A DNA stretch of 64,000 bases from Gammaproteobacteria bacterium (GTDB lineage: Bacteria > Pseudomonadota > Gammaproteobacteria > Pseudomonadales > Pseudohongiellaceae), in the NCBI GenBank assembly GCA_021773355.1, contig JAJFKE010000011.1, positions 124,001 to 188,000 of the forward strand, read 5' to 3'. Each line of letters begins with the position of its first letter. Position 1 is the stretch's first letter. The notes below the pieces were generated by a model. That model was not told the origin of the DNA, did no database searches, and saw only the letters and a program-made list of their open reading frames with translations. The translations under genes were made by a program, and so were the position numbers. Of this stretch, positions 1 through 10,152 are shown piece after piece.

Positions 1-653
1 AAGAAATCTTATTACAAATACTACATCTGTGCCGAAAGCATGACCTGATTCTTTTTGCCGATGAAATATACAGCAAAATTATTTACGATGACGCCGTCCA
101 TGTTCCCGTTGCATCGCTGTGTGAGGACGTATTCATAGTGAGTTTCAACGGCCTCTCTAAATCCTACCGTCTGGCAGGATTTCGTTCCGGGTGGATGATT
201 CTCAGCGGCCCCAAAGAAAGAGCCAGCAGCTATATTGAAGGCTTGGAAATACTTACCAATATGCGCCTGTGCGCCAACGTTCCCGCACAGTTTGCAGTAC
301 AGACTGCACTAGGTGGTTATCAGAGCATTAAGGAACTCATTTTACCGGGAGGACGTTTAAAGCAGCAAAGAGACACTGCCTGGGATTTGCTCACACAAAT
401 ACCCGGCGTCAGCTGTGTAAAACCCAGCGGCGCGATTTATATGTTCCCACGCCTGGACCCGGCGGTTTACAAGATAAAAGATGATGTCGCACTAATATTG
501 GATATTTTGCATCAGGAACAGATACTCCTTGTGCAAGGCAGCGCCTTCAACATCGATGATACGCAGCACCTACGCCTGGTATTTCTGCCTAGAGAAGATG
601 AGCTTATTCCCGCTATGGCGAAAATATCCAAGGTACTTGAACAATATCGATAA
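1..653 (+). CDS. alaA: Alanine transaminase, AlaA-like, 5'-truncated by window edge
   Basis: PLP-dependent class I aminotransferase that interconverts pyruvate plus glutamate with alanine plus 2-oxoglutarate in the cytoplasm. The reading frame is open from base 3, so about the first half of the protein lies outside the window. The 216 codons present include FADEIY, whose Asp would bind the PLP ring nitrogen, and NGLSKSYR, whose Lys (residue 53 of the fragment) would form the Schiff base. GFRSGW supplies the phosphate-binding Arg. The segments GYIEGLE-like, MRLCANVPAQ and QTALGGYQS match E. coli AlaA (YfbQ) closely from memory. An apparent start at the GTG at 138 is internal, not a real start. 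It converges on pdxB with only 14 bp between stop codons and no obvious terminator. The family is certain; the precise amino-acid specificity is inferred from similarity. Confidence 0.88.
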   Translation, partial: EILLQILHLCRKHDLILFADEIYSKIIYDDAVHVPVASLCEDVFIVSFNGLSKSYRLAGFRSGWMILSGPKERASSYIEGLEILTNMRLCANVPAQFAVQTALGGYQSIKELILPGGRLKQQRDTAWDLLTQIPGVSCVKPSGAIYMFPRLDPAVYKIKDDVALILDILHQEQILLVQGSAFNIDDTQHLRLVFLPREDELIPAMAKISKVLEQYR

Positions 654-667
654 TAATGGGTTTTTAG

Positions 668-1819
668 TTATTCCAGTTGAAAGCCTAAAATAGAAAGGAA
701 TTCTGTTTGGGCTTGCGTGTAGTTACTTTTAAGTAGCAATCTGCTGCGAAATTCCTGTCTGCTCAAGAGTCTCTGCCGAAATGCATCGAAGGCCTCCTTG
801 CCTAGACCAGCATTCAAGTCAATTTTAAACTCATCACTTAACTGAGGCAGTGGCAAGGCGGCCAGCAATGCGGTGAATTGCGACTCTTCGTTAGGCGTAT
901 GCAAACTTGCCAAATCCACCGTTTGCTGTTGATGTTCTATGCCGCCGGGCTCTGGCTCTAGAGCGAAGTGTTGCTCGAATGCTGTAAGTAATTGTGCCGT
1001 GGCAGCCGACTTCGCTTCCCTGCTATACCCCGCTATGTGAGGAGTAGCTATATCCACAGCATTAGCCAGATCGAGATCGATCATCGGCTCACTTGCCCAC
1101 ACGTCAAAAATACAAACCAAATCATCTCGCTTCGAAAGAACTTGTTTCAACGCTGCTTCGTCAACCACTTCACCTCTGCATGCATTAATTAACAAGGCAT
1201 GCGCGGGTAGGAATGCCAACTCTCTGGCGCCAATCAGCTGATTCGTAGGATGCGGGCCGGTTTCGCTTAGAGGAACATGAAGGGACACCACATCGCTAGC
1301 TAGCGCCTCCTCAAGCGAGCAATACTGCATGCCGTCACTATTCTCGCCAGCTACTGCATTGTCGGCAAGAAACGGGTCGCAGAGTCGAACTGGCATTTTC
1401 ATTTCAACGAGTTTACGCGCGTAGAGCCCACCAACTTCACCACCACCAACAATTCCGACCGTGCAATTGCCAAACTCGAAGTCCTTATACAGCACCGCAT
1501 ACGCCATAGCCGCGAAGCAATAGTCCACTACCGCATTGGCATTGCTCCCTTTGGCGTCGGCAAAATTGATTCCTTTACGCTGCAAATAAGCAAGATCGAT
1601 ATGATCCGTGCCGCTGGTCGCGCTACCTACAAAACGGATATTTGTTCCAGACAGAACTGATTCATTAACTTGGGTTATAGAACGAACGAGCAGCGCATCG
1701 GCTTCGCTCAAATCAACTTGCCCTATGCTTCGACCATCGAAAAGATGAAGTTCTCCGTAGCGGCAGAAGCTGCTTTGAACTGCAAGAATATCCTTATCAG
1801 CGAAAATATGCAGAGTCAT
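668..1819 (-). CDS. pdxB: Erythronate-4-phosphate dehydrogenase PdxB
   Basis: Oxidises 4-phosphoerythronate to 2-oxo-3-hydroxy-4-phosphobutanoate, the second step of the DXP-dependent pyridoxal phosphate pathway. The 383-residue length is normal for PdxB (about 380). The NAD-binding Rossmann loop GIVGGGEVGG is at residues 122-131. The 2-hydroxyacid dehydrogenase catalytic elements are visible as NACRGEVVDE and ATPHIAGYS, and the C-terminal 90 residues are the PdxB-specific dimerisation domain. SATSGTDHID near residue 67 is typical. It is the last gene of a leftward series and starts 3 bp after the exonuclease stop, so it is almost certainly co-transcribed. The next PdxB-pathway transaminase (serC) would normally sit beside pheA and is not present there in this window. 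Confidence 0.95.
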   Translation of the reverse strand: MTLHIFADKDILAVQSSFCRYGELHLFDGRSIGQVDLSEADALLVRSITQVNESVLSGTNIRFVGSATSGTDHIDLAYLQRKGINFADAKGSNANAVVDYCFAAMAYAVLYKDFEFGNCTVGIVGGGEVGGLYARKLVEMKMPVRLCDPFLADNAVAGENSDGMQYCSLEEALASDVVSLHVPLSETGPHPTNQLIGARELAFLPAHALLINACRGEVVDEAALKQVLSKRDDLVCIFDVWASEPMIDLDLANAVDIATPHIAGYSREAKSAATAQLLTAFEQHFALEPEPGGIEHQQQTVDLASLHTPNEESQFTALLAALPLPQLSDEFKIDLNAGLGKEAFDAFRQRLLSRQEFRSRLLLKSNYTQAQTEFLSILGFQLE

Positions 1820-1822
1820 TGA

Positions 1823-2779
1823 CTAGTTATGCTCAAATCGTTCAGCAATAGATAGAAGATGCGAGCTATCGTCGAGTGTGAAATTGTACTTTCCAAGAAA
1901 TTTTTCGAAGGATTCAATGTCAAAGCTAGACAATTCAAGCGAACGCGGCGATGCATTGGCAAAACCTTCATGCCTATCTTGCGCATCACAAACAATGGTC
2001 GCTAAAACCTTACTCAATCGTGCCTTCTGCTGATGTAGTTCCAGTTTTTCTGCAATCCCTCTAGCGCCACGCAAGGCCAGCTGTGCAATCGAATCAAGGT
2101 TCTTGTACACGCCGTCTAAATCGTGAAAATTTCTGAGTAACTCCTTCGCTTTTACCGGACCGACTCCTGGCACTCCACTAATGCAATCTACCGCATCACC
2201 GACCAAACCCAGATAGTCTGGAAACTGCTCCGGGTTGACACCAAATTCCCGTTCAATATCGGCTCGAAACCTCTTCCTGTTCCCACTGTAATCCCAAACA
2301 TGGTCCCTATCCGTTTTTAATAATTGGGACAAATCTTTATCCCTGGATACAATGCAAAGAGTCGTATTACCCTCACCTAGTGCGGACATCCTCCTAGAAA
2401 GCGTACCGATAATATCGTCCGCTTCGTATTTTTTACTTGCATAGGCAGCAATTCCGGCAATTGAGCATATTTCTCTACAAGCACCCAGTTGCATGGCCAA
2501 GTTGTCATCAGGAAGCTCGCGATTGGATTTATAATCCGGACACAGATCATGACGAAAGCCCGTAAACAGACTTTCATCTAAGGCGACAGCGATCAGCCGA
2601 GGTCTAACTCGCCGCAGAAATTGCAATAAGAACTGCGTAAAACCATACACTGCGCTAAGATCGTTTCCATCGATATCGAAACATTCTACATAGGGAGAGA
2701 AATGGGATTGAAATATGTAAATTGAGCCGTCAACCAGATAGTAGGTACTACTCTCGTTCGTTAAAGTTGACAATTTCAC
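1823..2779 (-). CDS. 5'-3' exonuclease / flap endonuclease family (Xni/ExoIX-like, H3TH domain)
   Basis: Structure-specific 5' nuclease related to the N-terminal nuclease domain of DNA polymerase I and to E. coli Xni (ExoIX). At 318 residues it is longer than Xni (about 250) and close to the Pol I nuclease domain. The PIN-like fold shows the metal-ligand pattern YLVDGS near the N terminus, VALDES, YEADDIIGT, and SRDKDLSQL with DAVDCISG. The helix-three-turn-helix segment is SGVPGVGPVKAKELL. No polymerase domain follows, since the stop comes after an ordinary C-terminal tail. It lies 51 bp downstream of tusA and 3 bp upstream of pdxB in one direction. A role in Okazaki-fragment or flap processing is likely from the family; whether it is the Xni orthologue or a paralogue cannot be settled by eye. 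Confidence 0.82.
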   Translation of the reverse strand: MKLSTLTNESSTYYLVDGSIYIFQSHFSPYVECFDIDGNDLSAVYGFTQFLLQFLRRVRPRLIAVALDESLFTGFRHDLCPDYKSNRELPDDNLAMQLGACREICSIAGIAAYASKKYEADDIIGTLSRRMSALGEGNTTLCIVSRDKDLSQLLKTDRDHVWDYSGNRKRFRADIEREFGVNPEQFPDYLGLVGDAVDCISGVPGVGPVKAKELLRNFHDLDGVYKNLDSIAQLALRGARGIAEKLELHQQKARLSKVLATIVCDAQDRHEGFANASPRSLELSSFDIESFEKFLGKYNFTLDDSSHLLSIAERFEHN

Positions 2780-2830
2780 CGCCCTTTTAAAGTGCTTGCT
2801 TACAGTTTAAATCGGTATTTCTTGGTGCTA

Positions 2831-3106
2831 TCAACCACCAGTCTTACGAATTAAGTAAGAATATTTATCGCCGTCTTCCTTAGATTCTAAAAGCTCATGA
2901 CCAAGAAAGTGGCAGAATTTCGGCACATCACGACTGGTAGATGGATCCGTTGCTGTAAGTCGCAATAAATCTCCTGCCTGCATATCCCGTATTTTATTAT
3001 GTAATAACATTACCGGCTCTGGGCAGAATAGTCCGCAGGCATCCAGCTCGACAGTGGCGCGTGATTGAGGGTCATCAGTGTTAGAGTTATGAGATGAATC
3101 GGGCAT
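2831..3106 (-). CDS. tusA: Sulfur carrier protein TusA
   Basis: Small cytoplasmic persulfide carrier that takes sulfur from IscS and passes it on to TusD, ultimately for 2-thiouridine in tRNA wobble bases. The 91-residue protein carries the diagnostic CPEP motif with Cys28 as the expected sulfur-binding residue, preceded by LDACGLF and followed by [16 protein letters not shown]. The rest of the SirA/TusA fold follows ([15 protein letters not shown], then a C-terminal strand). The first 17 residues are polar and extra compared with E. coli TusA (81 residues). It lies between yheU (16-bp gap) and the exonuclease gene, and two genes downstream of ttcA. That places two tRNA-thiolation genes in the same transcription unit, which may reflect shared sulfur-transfer function. 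Confidence 0.94.
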   Translation of the reverse strand: MPDSSHNSNTDDPQSRATVELDACGLFCPEPVMLLHNKIRDMQAGDLLRLTATDPSTSRDVPKFCHFLGHELLESKEDGDKYSYLIRKTGG

Positions 3107-3122
3107 TTTTGTGATTGCTAAG

Positions 3123-3344
3123 TTAATTGTCAGTAATCGGAACGTTTGTCTGCAAATGACAGCTTTGAGACTCAGGATCGTAGCTAATTATGATTTCATC
3201 CCGTTGCAGTTGATTTTTAACCTGCTGAACCTTCTGTTCCAGACTATATTCCCGCTCGCCATAGTCCGTGCCTTCTCTACTGATGAATTCTTCGATAATA
3301 GCTCGTAGCGTCTCTTCCGCAAGCTCTTGATGGGGAATCTTCAT
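3123..3344 (-). CDS. yheU: YheU family protein (UPF0270)
   Basis: Conserved small protein of unknown function. The 73-residue product matches the E. coli YheU pattern: a leading IPHQEL, then [18 protein letters not shown] and [13 protein letters not shown]. These are the conserved UPF0270 signatures. There is no signal peptide, membrane segment or cysteine cluster, although one Cys is present near the C terminus. It sits between ttcA (61-bp gap) and tusA (16-bp gap) in the same direction. Family assignment is confident; no function can be given. Confidence 0.9.
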   Translation of the reverse strand: MKIPHQELAEETLRAIIEEFISREGTDYGEREYSLEQKVQQVKNQLQRDEIIISYDPESQSCHLQTNVPITDN

Positions 3345-3405
3345 CCTAAGCTTGCTAACAATCGTAATCTAATACCACAGCAACTGATCACAGAATCCAC
3401 ACTCA

Positions 3406-4305
3406 CTATATAATCTCCACTATATTCAGTTTCTCAGTAACGGCGATATCCGCACGCAACTCCGTAAACGGAAAATTACTTGTGTCAGCCAACTGCGATA
3501 GCGACACATTAGCAATACTTCGAAAAATGCTCTCTACTCGCCCAGGATGACTCTTGTCCCATTGCTGTAACATGGCTTTTATCGCCTGCCTTTGCATATT
3601 GTCTTGAGTGCCGCAGAGGTTGCAAGGAATTATGGGAAAATCACTTAATTGCGCATATCGTGCTAATTCTTTTTCTTTACAGTAAGCCAGAGGACGAATA
3701 ACTACATTTCGTTTATCGTCACTCAACAGCTTAGGGGGCATTGCTTTTAACTTGCCGCCATAGAACATATTCAGAAAAAGCGTTTCAACAATATCATCTC
3801 GATGATGCCCCAATGCGATCTTGGTTGCGCCTATTGATTGCGCATGATTGTACAAAATTCCTCGCCGCAATCGAGAACATAAACCACAATAAGTTTTCCC
3901 TTCCTCAATTTTGTCTATTACAATTGAATAGGTATCTTTCTCGATAATAGTGTAATCCACGCCGAGAGAAGTAAGATAATTTGGTAACAGCTGCTCGGGA
4001 AAGTCAGGTTGTTTTTGATCGAGGTTTACTGCATGAATACGAAAATCAATAGGCGCGTGCCGTTGCAGATTAAGCAGTATATCCAGCATTGCATAGGAAT
4101 CCTTGCCACCCGATAAACAGACCATGACAAGATCACCATCTTCGATCATGTTGAAGTCGGAAATCGCCCGCCCAACATCTCTCCTTAAATTCTTGCGTGA
4201 GCGATTCAGTTTCGAATGCTTGCCCGAATCTATACTTCTTGACGTCAGCTTTGCAAATTGCATATTTGACGTCTCCGCATTCTCATTGGAGTCTTCGTTC
4301 AACAT
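3406..4305 (-). CDS. ttcA: tRNA 2-thiocytidine synthetase TtcA
   Basis: ATP- and [Fe-S]-dependent enzyme that thiolates cytidine 32 in certain tRNAs. The PP-loop SGGKDS is at residues 65-70. The catalytic cysteines appear as CGLC at 140-143 and C228 in PCNLCG, which together hold the iron-sulfur cluster in this family. [10 protein letters not shown] is another conserved family segment. Length (299) is slightly below E. coli TtcA (311). The start lies 5 bp after the fadA stop, so it appears to be transcribed from the fadBA promoter. That is an unusual coupling of fatty-acid oxidation to tRNA modification, probably coincidental stacking of genes. Confidence 0.95.
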   Translation of the reverse strand: MLNEDSNENAETSNMQFAKLTSRSIDSGKHSKLNRSRKNLRRDVGRAISDFNMIEDGDLVMVCLSGGKDSYAMLDILLNLQRHAPIDFRIHAVNLDQKQPDFPEQLLPNYLTSLGVDYTIIEKDTYSIVIDKIEEGKTYCGLCSRLRRGILYNHAQSIGATKIALGHHRDDIVETLFLNMFYGGKLKAMPPKLLSDDKRNVVIRPLAYCKEKELARYAQLSDFPIIPCNLCGTQDNMQRQAIKAMLQQWDKSHPGRVESIFRSIANVSLSQLADTSNFPFTELRADIAVTEKLNIVEII

Positions 4306-4310
4306 CGAAA

Positions 4311-5513
<1,203 letters not shown>

Positions 5514-5549
5514 TCAGAGCGAGCGAAAGCTGGAAATATTCAAGTTCGC

Positions 5550-7691
5550 CTAGTTATAAAATTTTTCGTTGGCACTTGCCATGTTGCGCATCTTTTCGGT
5601 CGGTTGATAAAGCGCACCCAAACCAGCATATTTATCCGCAATATCACAAAATTCGCTTAGACCGATACTATCCACATAGCGAAGAGCTCCTCCTCGAAAT
5701 GGTGGATAACCCAAACCTAGAACCAAGCCCATGTCCGCTTCGATAGCTGTCGCTACGATTCCGTCTTCCAGACAGCGAACAGTTTCCAGGCACAAGGCGA
5801 CCATCATACGCTCTACAATTTCCTGGTCTTCGAATTCTCTGCTGTTAACAGCCATAGAGGCAGCCAACTGTTCAGACTCTGTATTAGCTAGTTTTTTCGG
5901 TTTACCCCTCTTGTCAATTTCGTAAAGATAGAAACCGCTACCGGATTTTTGGCCCAGGTTTTTTTGTTCGTATAATTTATCAATCACGGTATCGAAGTCC
6001 AAGCGCATACGATCAAAACCCGTTGCCATAACTGCCTGAGCGTGTACCGCTGTGTCCAAGCCCACCACGTCAAGTAAATAGGCTGGGCCCATAGGCCAAC
6101 CAAAGCGCTCCATGGCTTTATCGATCTGTTTATAGTTCGCGCCATCATGGAGCAATCTGGAAAACGCACCGAAGTAGGGAAATAAGATTCTATTCACCAA
6201 AAAGCCTGGGCAGTTGTTCACCACTATAGGTGTTTTCCCCATCTTCTTCGCGTAAGCCACGGTAGTGGCAATAGTTTCATCACTGCTGAGCGCCCCACGA
6301 ATAACTTCTACCAATGGCATCACCGGCACAGGATTAAAAAAGTGCATGCCGCAGAAATTTTCAGGTCGCTTAAGTACGCTAGCCAAATCATCCACTGAAA
6401 TTGTTGAAGTATTGGTTGCTATTATGGTGTTTTCATTTACCAGTGATTCCAGCTCGGCGAGAACCGACTTCTTAATCTTAGGATTTTCAATTACCGCCTC
6501 AACCACAATATCTACATCTTTGAAGCTGTCGTAACTTAGAGTTGGCTCTATGCTGGAAAGAACGGCGAACATTTTATTCCCGTCCATGCGCCCTTTTAGG
6601 ACTTGTTTATCTAACTGTTTTCTGGCTTCCGCCATACCTAAATCTATGCCTTCTTGCGCAATATCCTTCATCAATATAGGAGTACCCTTCAGTGCGGACT
6701 GATAGGCAATTCCGCCACCCATGATGCCCGCGCCTAATACGGCGGCTTTTGCAATCGGCTTGGCAGAGGCCAGGTATTTCTTCGCCTGGCTTCCCAGAAA
6801 CTGATCGTTTAAGAACATCTGCACCAAGTTTGCCGCTACATCTGTCCCGGCAAGCTTTATGAAACCCTTGTGTTCAAGCTCCAGCGCACCAGCACGGTCC
6901 AAACCTGCCGCGTCTTGCATTACCTGCACCGCCGTTATCGGAGCTGGATAATTTGGCCCGGCCTGGGCAACTACAAGAGCCTTGGCTGTTTCGAATGCAA
7001 CATTCAATTCAATGGGTGTAAGCGTGAGCGGAGATTTTTTCTGCGCCCTCACCTTCCTGTAGTTGAGTTTCCCTTCATTACACTGTTGGATAATTTTCTC
7101 TGCGGCTTCGAGCAGAATCGTTTCATCTACGATTGCATCTATGGCACCTTCTGCAAATGCCTGTTTGGCCTTAATGTGTGAACCGCTACTTATCCATTGA
7201 TTGGCATTATCTGCACCTATGAGTCGCGGCATTCTGACAGTCCCGCCAAATCCGGGCAGGATGCCCAATTTTACTTCTGGAAACCCGACCACCGCCGAAT
7301 CCGTAGCCACGCGATAATCCGTTGCTATCGCCAGTTCAAAACCGCCGCCGAGGGCTGTTCCATTTATTGCGGTTACCGTTGGGTATGGCAGGTCTTCCAA
7401 GTCTGAGAAAATCTTATTGGCCTCTACCAACCAAGCCAATACCTGTTGCTCGCCCTCACTGAACTTTGCTGTAAATTCAGTAATATCCGCCCCGACGATA
7501 AATGAAGACTTGGCACTTGACAGAATCAGGCCTGAGACATCGGCTAGTGCCAAAGAAGCTATCCCTTGCTGCAGTTCTCGCAGAGTGTTTTGATCAAACT
7601 TATTGACTGAGGAGCCCTCCAGATCAAAGACCAAGTGGGCAATGCCAGAAGGCAATACATCGACGCTCAGCGTCTTGCCTGTGTAAATCAT
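5550..7691 (-). CDS. fadB: Fatty acid oxidation complex alpha subunit FadB
   Basis: Multifunctional protein with enoyl-CoA hydratase and L-3-hydroxyacyl-CoA dehydrogenase activity (plus isomerase and epimerase). The N-terminal crotonase domain has the catalytic glutamates at E119 (GGGFEL) and E139 (GFPEVKLG), the same positions as in E. coli FadB. The NAD-binding loop of the dehydrogenase part is VLGAGIMGGG near residue 315. HFFNPVPVMPLVEV and the C-terminal helical domain (LGLGYPPFRGG) follow. Length 713 is near the usual 715-729. GGAG 7 nt before the ATG supports the start. A TATAAT box lies about 46 bp upstream. With fadA it should allow growth on long-chain fatty acids. Confidence 0.96.
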   Translation of the reverse strand: MIYTGKTLSVDVLPSGIAHLVFDLEGSSVNKFDQNTLRELQQGIASLALADVSGLILSSAKSSFIVGADITEFTAKFSEGEQQVLAWLVEANKIFSDLEDLPYPTVTAINGTALGGGFELAIATDYRVATDSAVVGFPEVKLGILPGFGGTVRMPRLIGADNANQWISSGSHIKAKQAFAEGAIDAIVDETILLEAAEKIIQQCNEGKLNYRKVRAQKKSPLTLTPIELNVAFETAKALVVAQAGPNYPAPITAVQVMQDAAGLDRAGALELEHKGFIKLAGTDVAANLVQMFLNDQFLGSQAKKYLASAKPIAKAAVLGAGIMGGGIAYQSALKGTPILMKDIAQEGIDLGMAEARKQLDKQVLKGRMDGNKMFAVLSSIEPTLSYDSFKDVDIVVEAVIENPKIKKSVLAELESLVNENTIIATNTSTISVDDLASVLKRPENFCGMHFFNPVPVMPLVEVIRGALSSDETIATTVAYAKKMGKTPIVVNNCPGFLVNRILFPYFGAFSRLLHDGANYKQIDKAMERFGWPMGPAYLLDVVGLDTAVHAQAVMATGFDRMRLDFDTVIDKLYEQKNLGQKSGSGFYLYEIDKRGKPKKLANTESEQLAASMAVNSREFEDQEIVERMMVALCLETVRCLEDGIVATAIEADMGLVLGLGYPPFRGGALRYVDSIGLSEFCDIADKYAGLGALYQPTEKMRNMASANEKFYN

Positions 7692-7736
7692 ATGTCGCTC
7701 CAGTGGTGTGGACCCGCGGCAGGTCTTGAGCGGCGC

Positions 7737-7742
7737 ATTATA
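7737..7742 (-). promoter_or_regulatory. Probable -10 box of the fadBA promoter
   Basis: The minus strand reads TATAAT here, a perfect -10 hexamer, 45 bp upstream of the fadB start. The sequence 17 bp upstream (TTCTTA) is a poor -35 match, so the promoter may need an activator or may be weak. I could not identify a FadR or PsrA operator by eye. Confidence 0.5.
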
Positions 7743-7813
7743 ACGCTGCTAAGCATATATAAGAAGTCACGCTGTATGCGGTTACAGTCCCTATTCTGGG
7801 TTATTATTGGAGC

Positions 7814-8893
7814 ATGGACAGACAATTAGATCGAAATGGCGGTTACTCATTTCTGCAGCTCTTATTCAAATTTTATCTAAGTTGCTGCATCTTGCTATTA
7901 GGCAGCAATGCCGCGCGAGCAGCAGACAGTGCCGTGATCTTGCTATATCACCATGTTGCGGAAGATACACCTCCCTCAACCAGTATTTCGCCCGCGGATT
8001 TCAGAGGCCACCTGACCTATCTGAGAGACAATGGTTTCAACGTAGTCCCATTGAATCAAGTGATAGACAGCCTGCGTTCAGGCCAAGCCTTGCCTGAAAA
8101 ATCGGTGGTCATCAGCTTCGACGATGGGTATCGCTCGATTTACAATGTGGCTTTCCCGCTACTCAAGTCCTTTAATTTTCCTTTCACGCTTTTTCTCAGC
8201 ACCGAACCCATAGATCTTCAACAGCCCAATTATATGAATTGGCAACAGGTTCGCGAAATGTCGGATGCCGGCGTCATTATCGCCAACCACATGGTGGACC
8301 ACCCCTACATGCTGGAAATGCTGGAGAACGAAGATTCGACGCAGTGGCTAGCTCGACTGCGTGCAGATCTTCTATTGGCCGAACAGCGAATTGAAACTGA
8401 AACTGGGCAATCCCACCGATATCTCGCCTACCCCTATGGCGAATACGATCCTGCCATCAAGTCCATGCTTAAGGATCTGAATTTCATTGGATTGGCACAA
8501 AATTCTGGCGCGGTAGGGCCTAACTCCGATTTTTTGGCACTACCTCGATTTCCCCTGGCTAGCATCTATGCAAATCTTGCTACAGCTAGAACCAAGTTTT
8601 CAACGCTACCATTCACGGTTAATCAGCTGCAACCAGATTCTCCTGTAACCTCCCTGCGCAACCCCAGCGTTACCCTAAAATTTGAACCCGGCGCATATAG
8701 CTACGGTCAGATCGCTTGCTTTGCGGACAGCAAGCCGATTGCAATGACCTGGCTGGATAAGCAGCAGGGTGTAATGGAATTAAAACCTGAAGACAGTTTT
8801 AGCGGCAGACGCTGGCGTTATATTTGTACTGCACCGGATCCCAATTCAGACCGTTTTTACTGGCATTCAGTACAGTGGATAAATTTGGATTGA
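7814..8893 (+). CDS. Secreted polysaccharide deacetylase (NodB/PgaB-type domain)
   Basis: Exported carbohydrate esterase family 4 protein. A hydrophobic segment at residues 12-37 ending in NAARAADSA looks like a cleavable signal peptide. The NodB motifs are present: FDDGY at residues 102-106 (catalytic base and metal Asp), the metal-binding histidines in NHMVDHP (H159 and H163), and YPYGEYD downstream. The opening ILLYHHVAEDTP resembles the deacetylase half of PgaB. Residues beyond about 265 form a small beta-rich tail of unknown role. The start is the only in-frame ATG, but its GGAG lies just 1 nt upstream, so an upstream alternative codon is possible. It converges with the bax-like gene. 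The substrate could be an exopolysaccharide of the poly-N-acetylglucosamine type or peptidoglycan; the sequence does not decide. Confidence 0.85.
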   Translation: MDRQLDRNGGYSFLQLLFKFYLSCCILLLGSNAARAADSAVILLYHHVAEDTPPSTSISPADFRGHLTYLRDNGFNVVPLNQVIDSLRSGQALPEKSVVISFDDGYRSIYNVAFPLLKSFNFPFTLFLSTEPIDLQQPNYMNWQQVREMSDAGVIIANHMVDHPYMLEMLENEDSTQWLARLRADLLLAEQRIETETGQSHRYLAYPYGEYDPAIKSMLKDLNFIGLAQNSGAVGPNSDFLALPRFPLASIYANLATARTKFSTLPFTVNQLQPDSPVTSLRNPSVTLKFEPGAYSYGQIACFADSKPIAMTWLDKQQGVMELKPEDSFSGRRWRYICTAPDPNSDRFYWHSVQWINLD

Positions 8894-8937
8894 TTTACGC
8901 GAAGCTATGGGCTGGATTTCAGCTGAAATAGTGTTAG

Positions 8938-9789
8938 CTAGTTTTCCAGCCAGCGCCTATCTCTTTTCTCCAAATCGTTTTGCTGAATCAGGGTTTGTAC
9001 TTCGTCAATATAATTCTCACCCCTTTGGGAATATCGATCCAGACCATGCGCCAACAGGATTGAATCAAGAACTCGGCCAAGCTTTCGAAGCTGAGCGCGC
9101 TGCGCTCGGAAATCATCGTAAAGGTGGTGGGTGTTGATATTCAGAAAATATCCTTCAATGGCAGCCCCTATTGTATCGAAGCTTTTAACCTCGTGAGTAG
9201 CACCATCGACTCTGCGGTTTGGGACAATGCCGCAACCTGCCTCATAACACCATTGGCCAAAAATATTGTTTCCTTCCAAGGTGAATCGCGAGGTTCCCCA
9301 CGCCGACTCATTGGCGGCTTGTGCCAATACTAGTGACGCGGGAATCACATCAACTCTTAGCAATAGTTCCGCCAAGATCAGTCTATCGCTTTGTAGATTG
9401 GCATCGACATCATATTTGCTGGCAAGATCCAACAACCACTCTTTTTCCCGACTACTTAGCACTATGCCACCGTCCACAATTTCGGAATAAGACAATAATT
9501 GTCCGCGATATTCGCTTATGCGCCGATTTTCATCACGCACATAGTCCTGCAAAAAATCAAAAAACTGCTGCTTTTTAGCCTCTATATCTGAAATTGACGC
9601 GAAGTCGGGGAAAACAACAATAGGCGTGGGAATTTCAACTAAGGACGTGGCAGCCTGATGTGGGGGCGCAAATTTAGTAACTAGAATCGTCAATAGCAGC
9701 AAGCCAAAAGACGCAATTCCGGCGGCAATCAGCTCAAGTCTTCGTTTCTGATCAAACGACTCTAAACCTGCTGTCATCTCTAGTCTCAT
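8938..9789 (-). CDS. bax: Bax-like membrane-anchored N-acetylglucosaminidase
   Basis: Glucosaminidase-domain protein (LYZ2/FlgJ-like fold) of the Bax family, expected to cleave peptidoglycan glycan strands in the periplasm. Residues about 20-42 form one membrane segment (AAGIASFGLLLLTILV) with the rest outside. The catalytic Glu is in QAANESAWGTSRF. NNIFGQWCYEAGCG and VKSFDTIGAAIEGYFLNIN are characteristic of Bax. Two cysteines in that loop could form a disulfide. Length 283 is close to E. coli Bax (274). It is monocistronic. A CRP-like palindrome lies 57 bp upstream of the start. It converges on the deacetylase gene, and the two together form a small cell-envelope sugar-processing pair. Confidence 0.88.
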   Translation of the reverse strand: MRLEMTAGLESFDQKRRLELIAAGIASFGLLLLTILVTKFAPPHQAATSLVEIPTPIVVFPDFASISDIEAKKQQFFDFLQDYVRDENRRISEYRGQLLSYSEIVDGGIVLSSREKEWLLDLASKYDVDANLQSDRLILAELLLRVDVIPASLVLAQAANESAWGTSRFTLEGNNIFGQWCYEAGCGIVPNRRVDGATHEVKSFDTIGAAIEGYFLNINTHHLYDDFRAQRAQLRKLGRVLDSILLAHGLDRYSQRGENYIDEVQTLIQQNDLEKRDRRWLEN

Positions 9790-10152
9790 TAACTTCGAAA
9801 TATGAATTGAGTATGCTGATTATTGACTCAGTAGGAAATAGTTTAAGTGATAGCAATCACAAAAGAACATCAAGTCAGAAGTAGCTCGGGGCAAGCCTCA
9901 TAACGATAACTCCATCCTTACAACTAACCAGCTGCTAACACTTGCATTAGCTATGATATGCATCCTACTGAAATATATAGAGATAAGAGTTTACTATCGG
10001 GCGAACAAAAAAGAGACCCTCCTCTATATCAATTACACTCCACGAAACTATGCACACCTACCCATTAAGTACGCTACCTGCGAGTAAATAGATTATCTTC
10101 GGGCAGTGATTTAATAATTAATTGATCGAGGGGCTGCATCCCAGATTGCCCA
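9790..10152. other. AT-rich intergenic region between bax and bolA
   Basis: About 360 bp without a credible gene. Near its left end is a CRP-like palindrome (9846-9861). The rest is AT-rich with no tRNA, no clear hairpin and no open frame with a ribosome-binding site. It is downstream of both bolA and upstream of bax on the minus strand. Confidence 0.5.
9846..9861 (-). promoter_or_regulatory. Candidate CRP/Vfr binding site upstream of bax
   Basis: The 14 bases 9847-9860 read GTGATAGCAATCAC, a GTGAT-N4-ATCAC perfect inverted repeat. On the minus strand this is TGTGA-N6-TCACT, nine of ten matches to the CRP half-sites. The centre is about 64 bp upstream of the bax start codon. CRP-family consensus is established knowledge; that this organism has a CRP/Vfr protein and that it acts here is inference. 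Confidence 0.45.

Noticed and set aside
138-653. A separate short aminotransferase gene starting at 138
   Set aside because: The frame is open without a stop back to base 3 and encodes the conserved FADEIY segment before 138, so it is the end of a gene cut by the window edge.
8907-8946. Bidirectional terminator between the deacetylase and bax genes
   Set aside because: GGCTGGA and TCCAGCC can pair but the loop is long, the right arm lies inside the bax coding end, and no T-tract follows on the plus strand.
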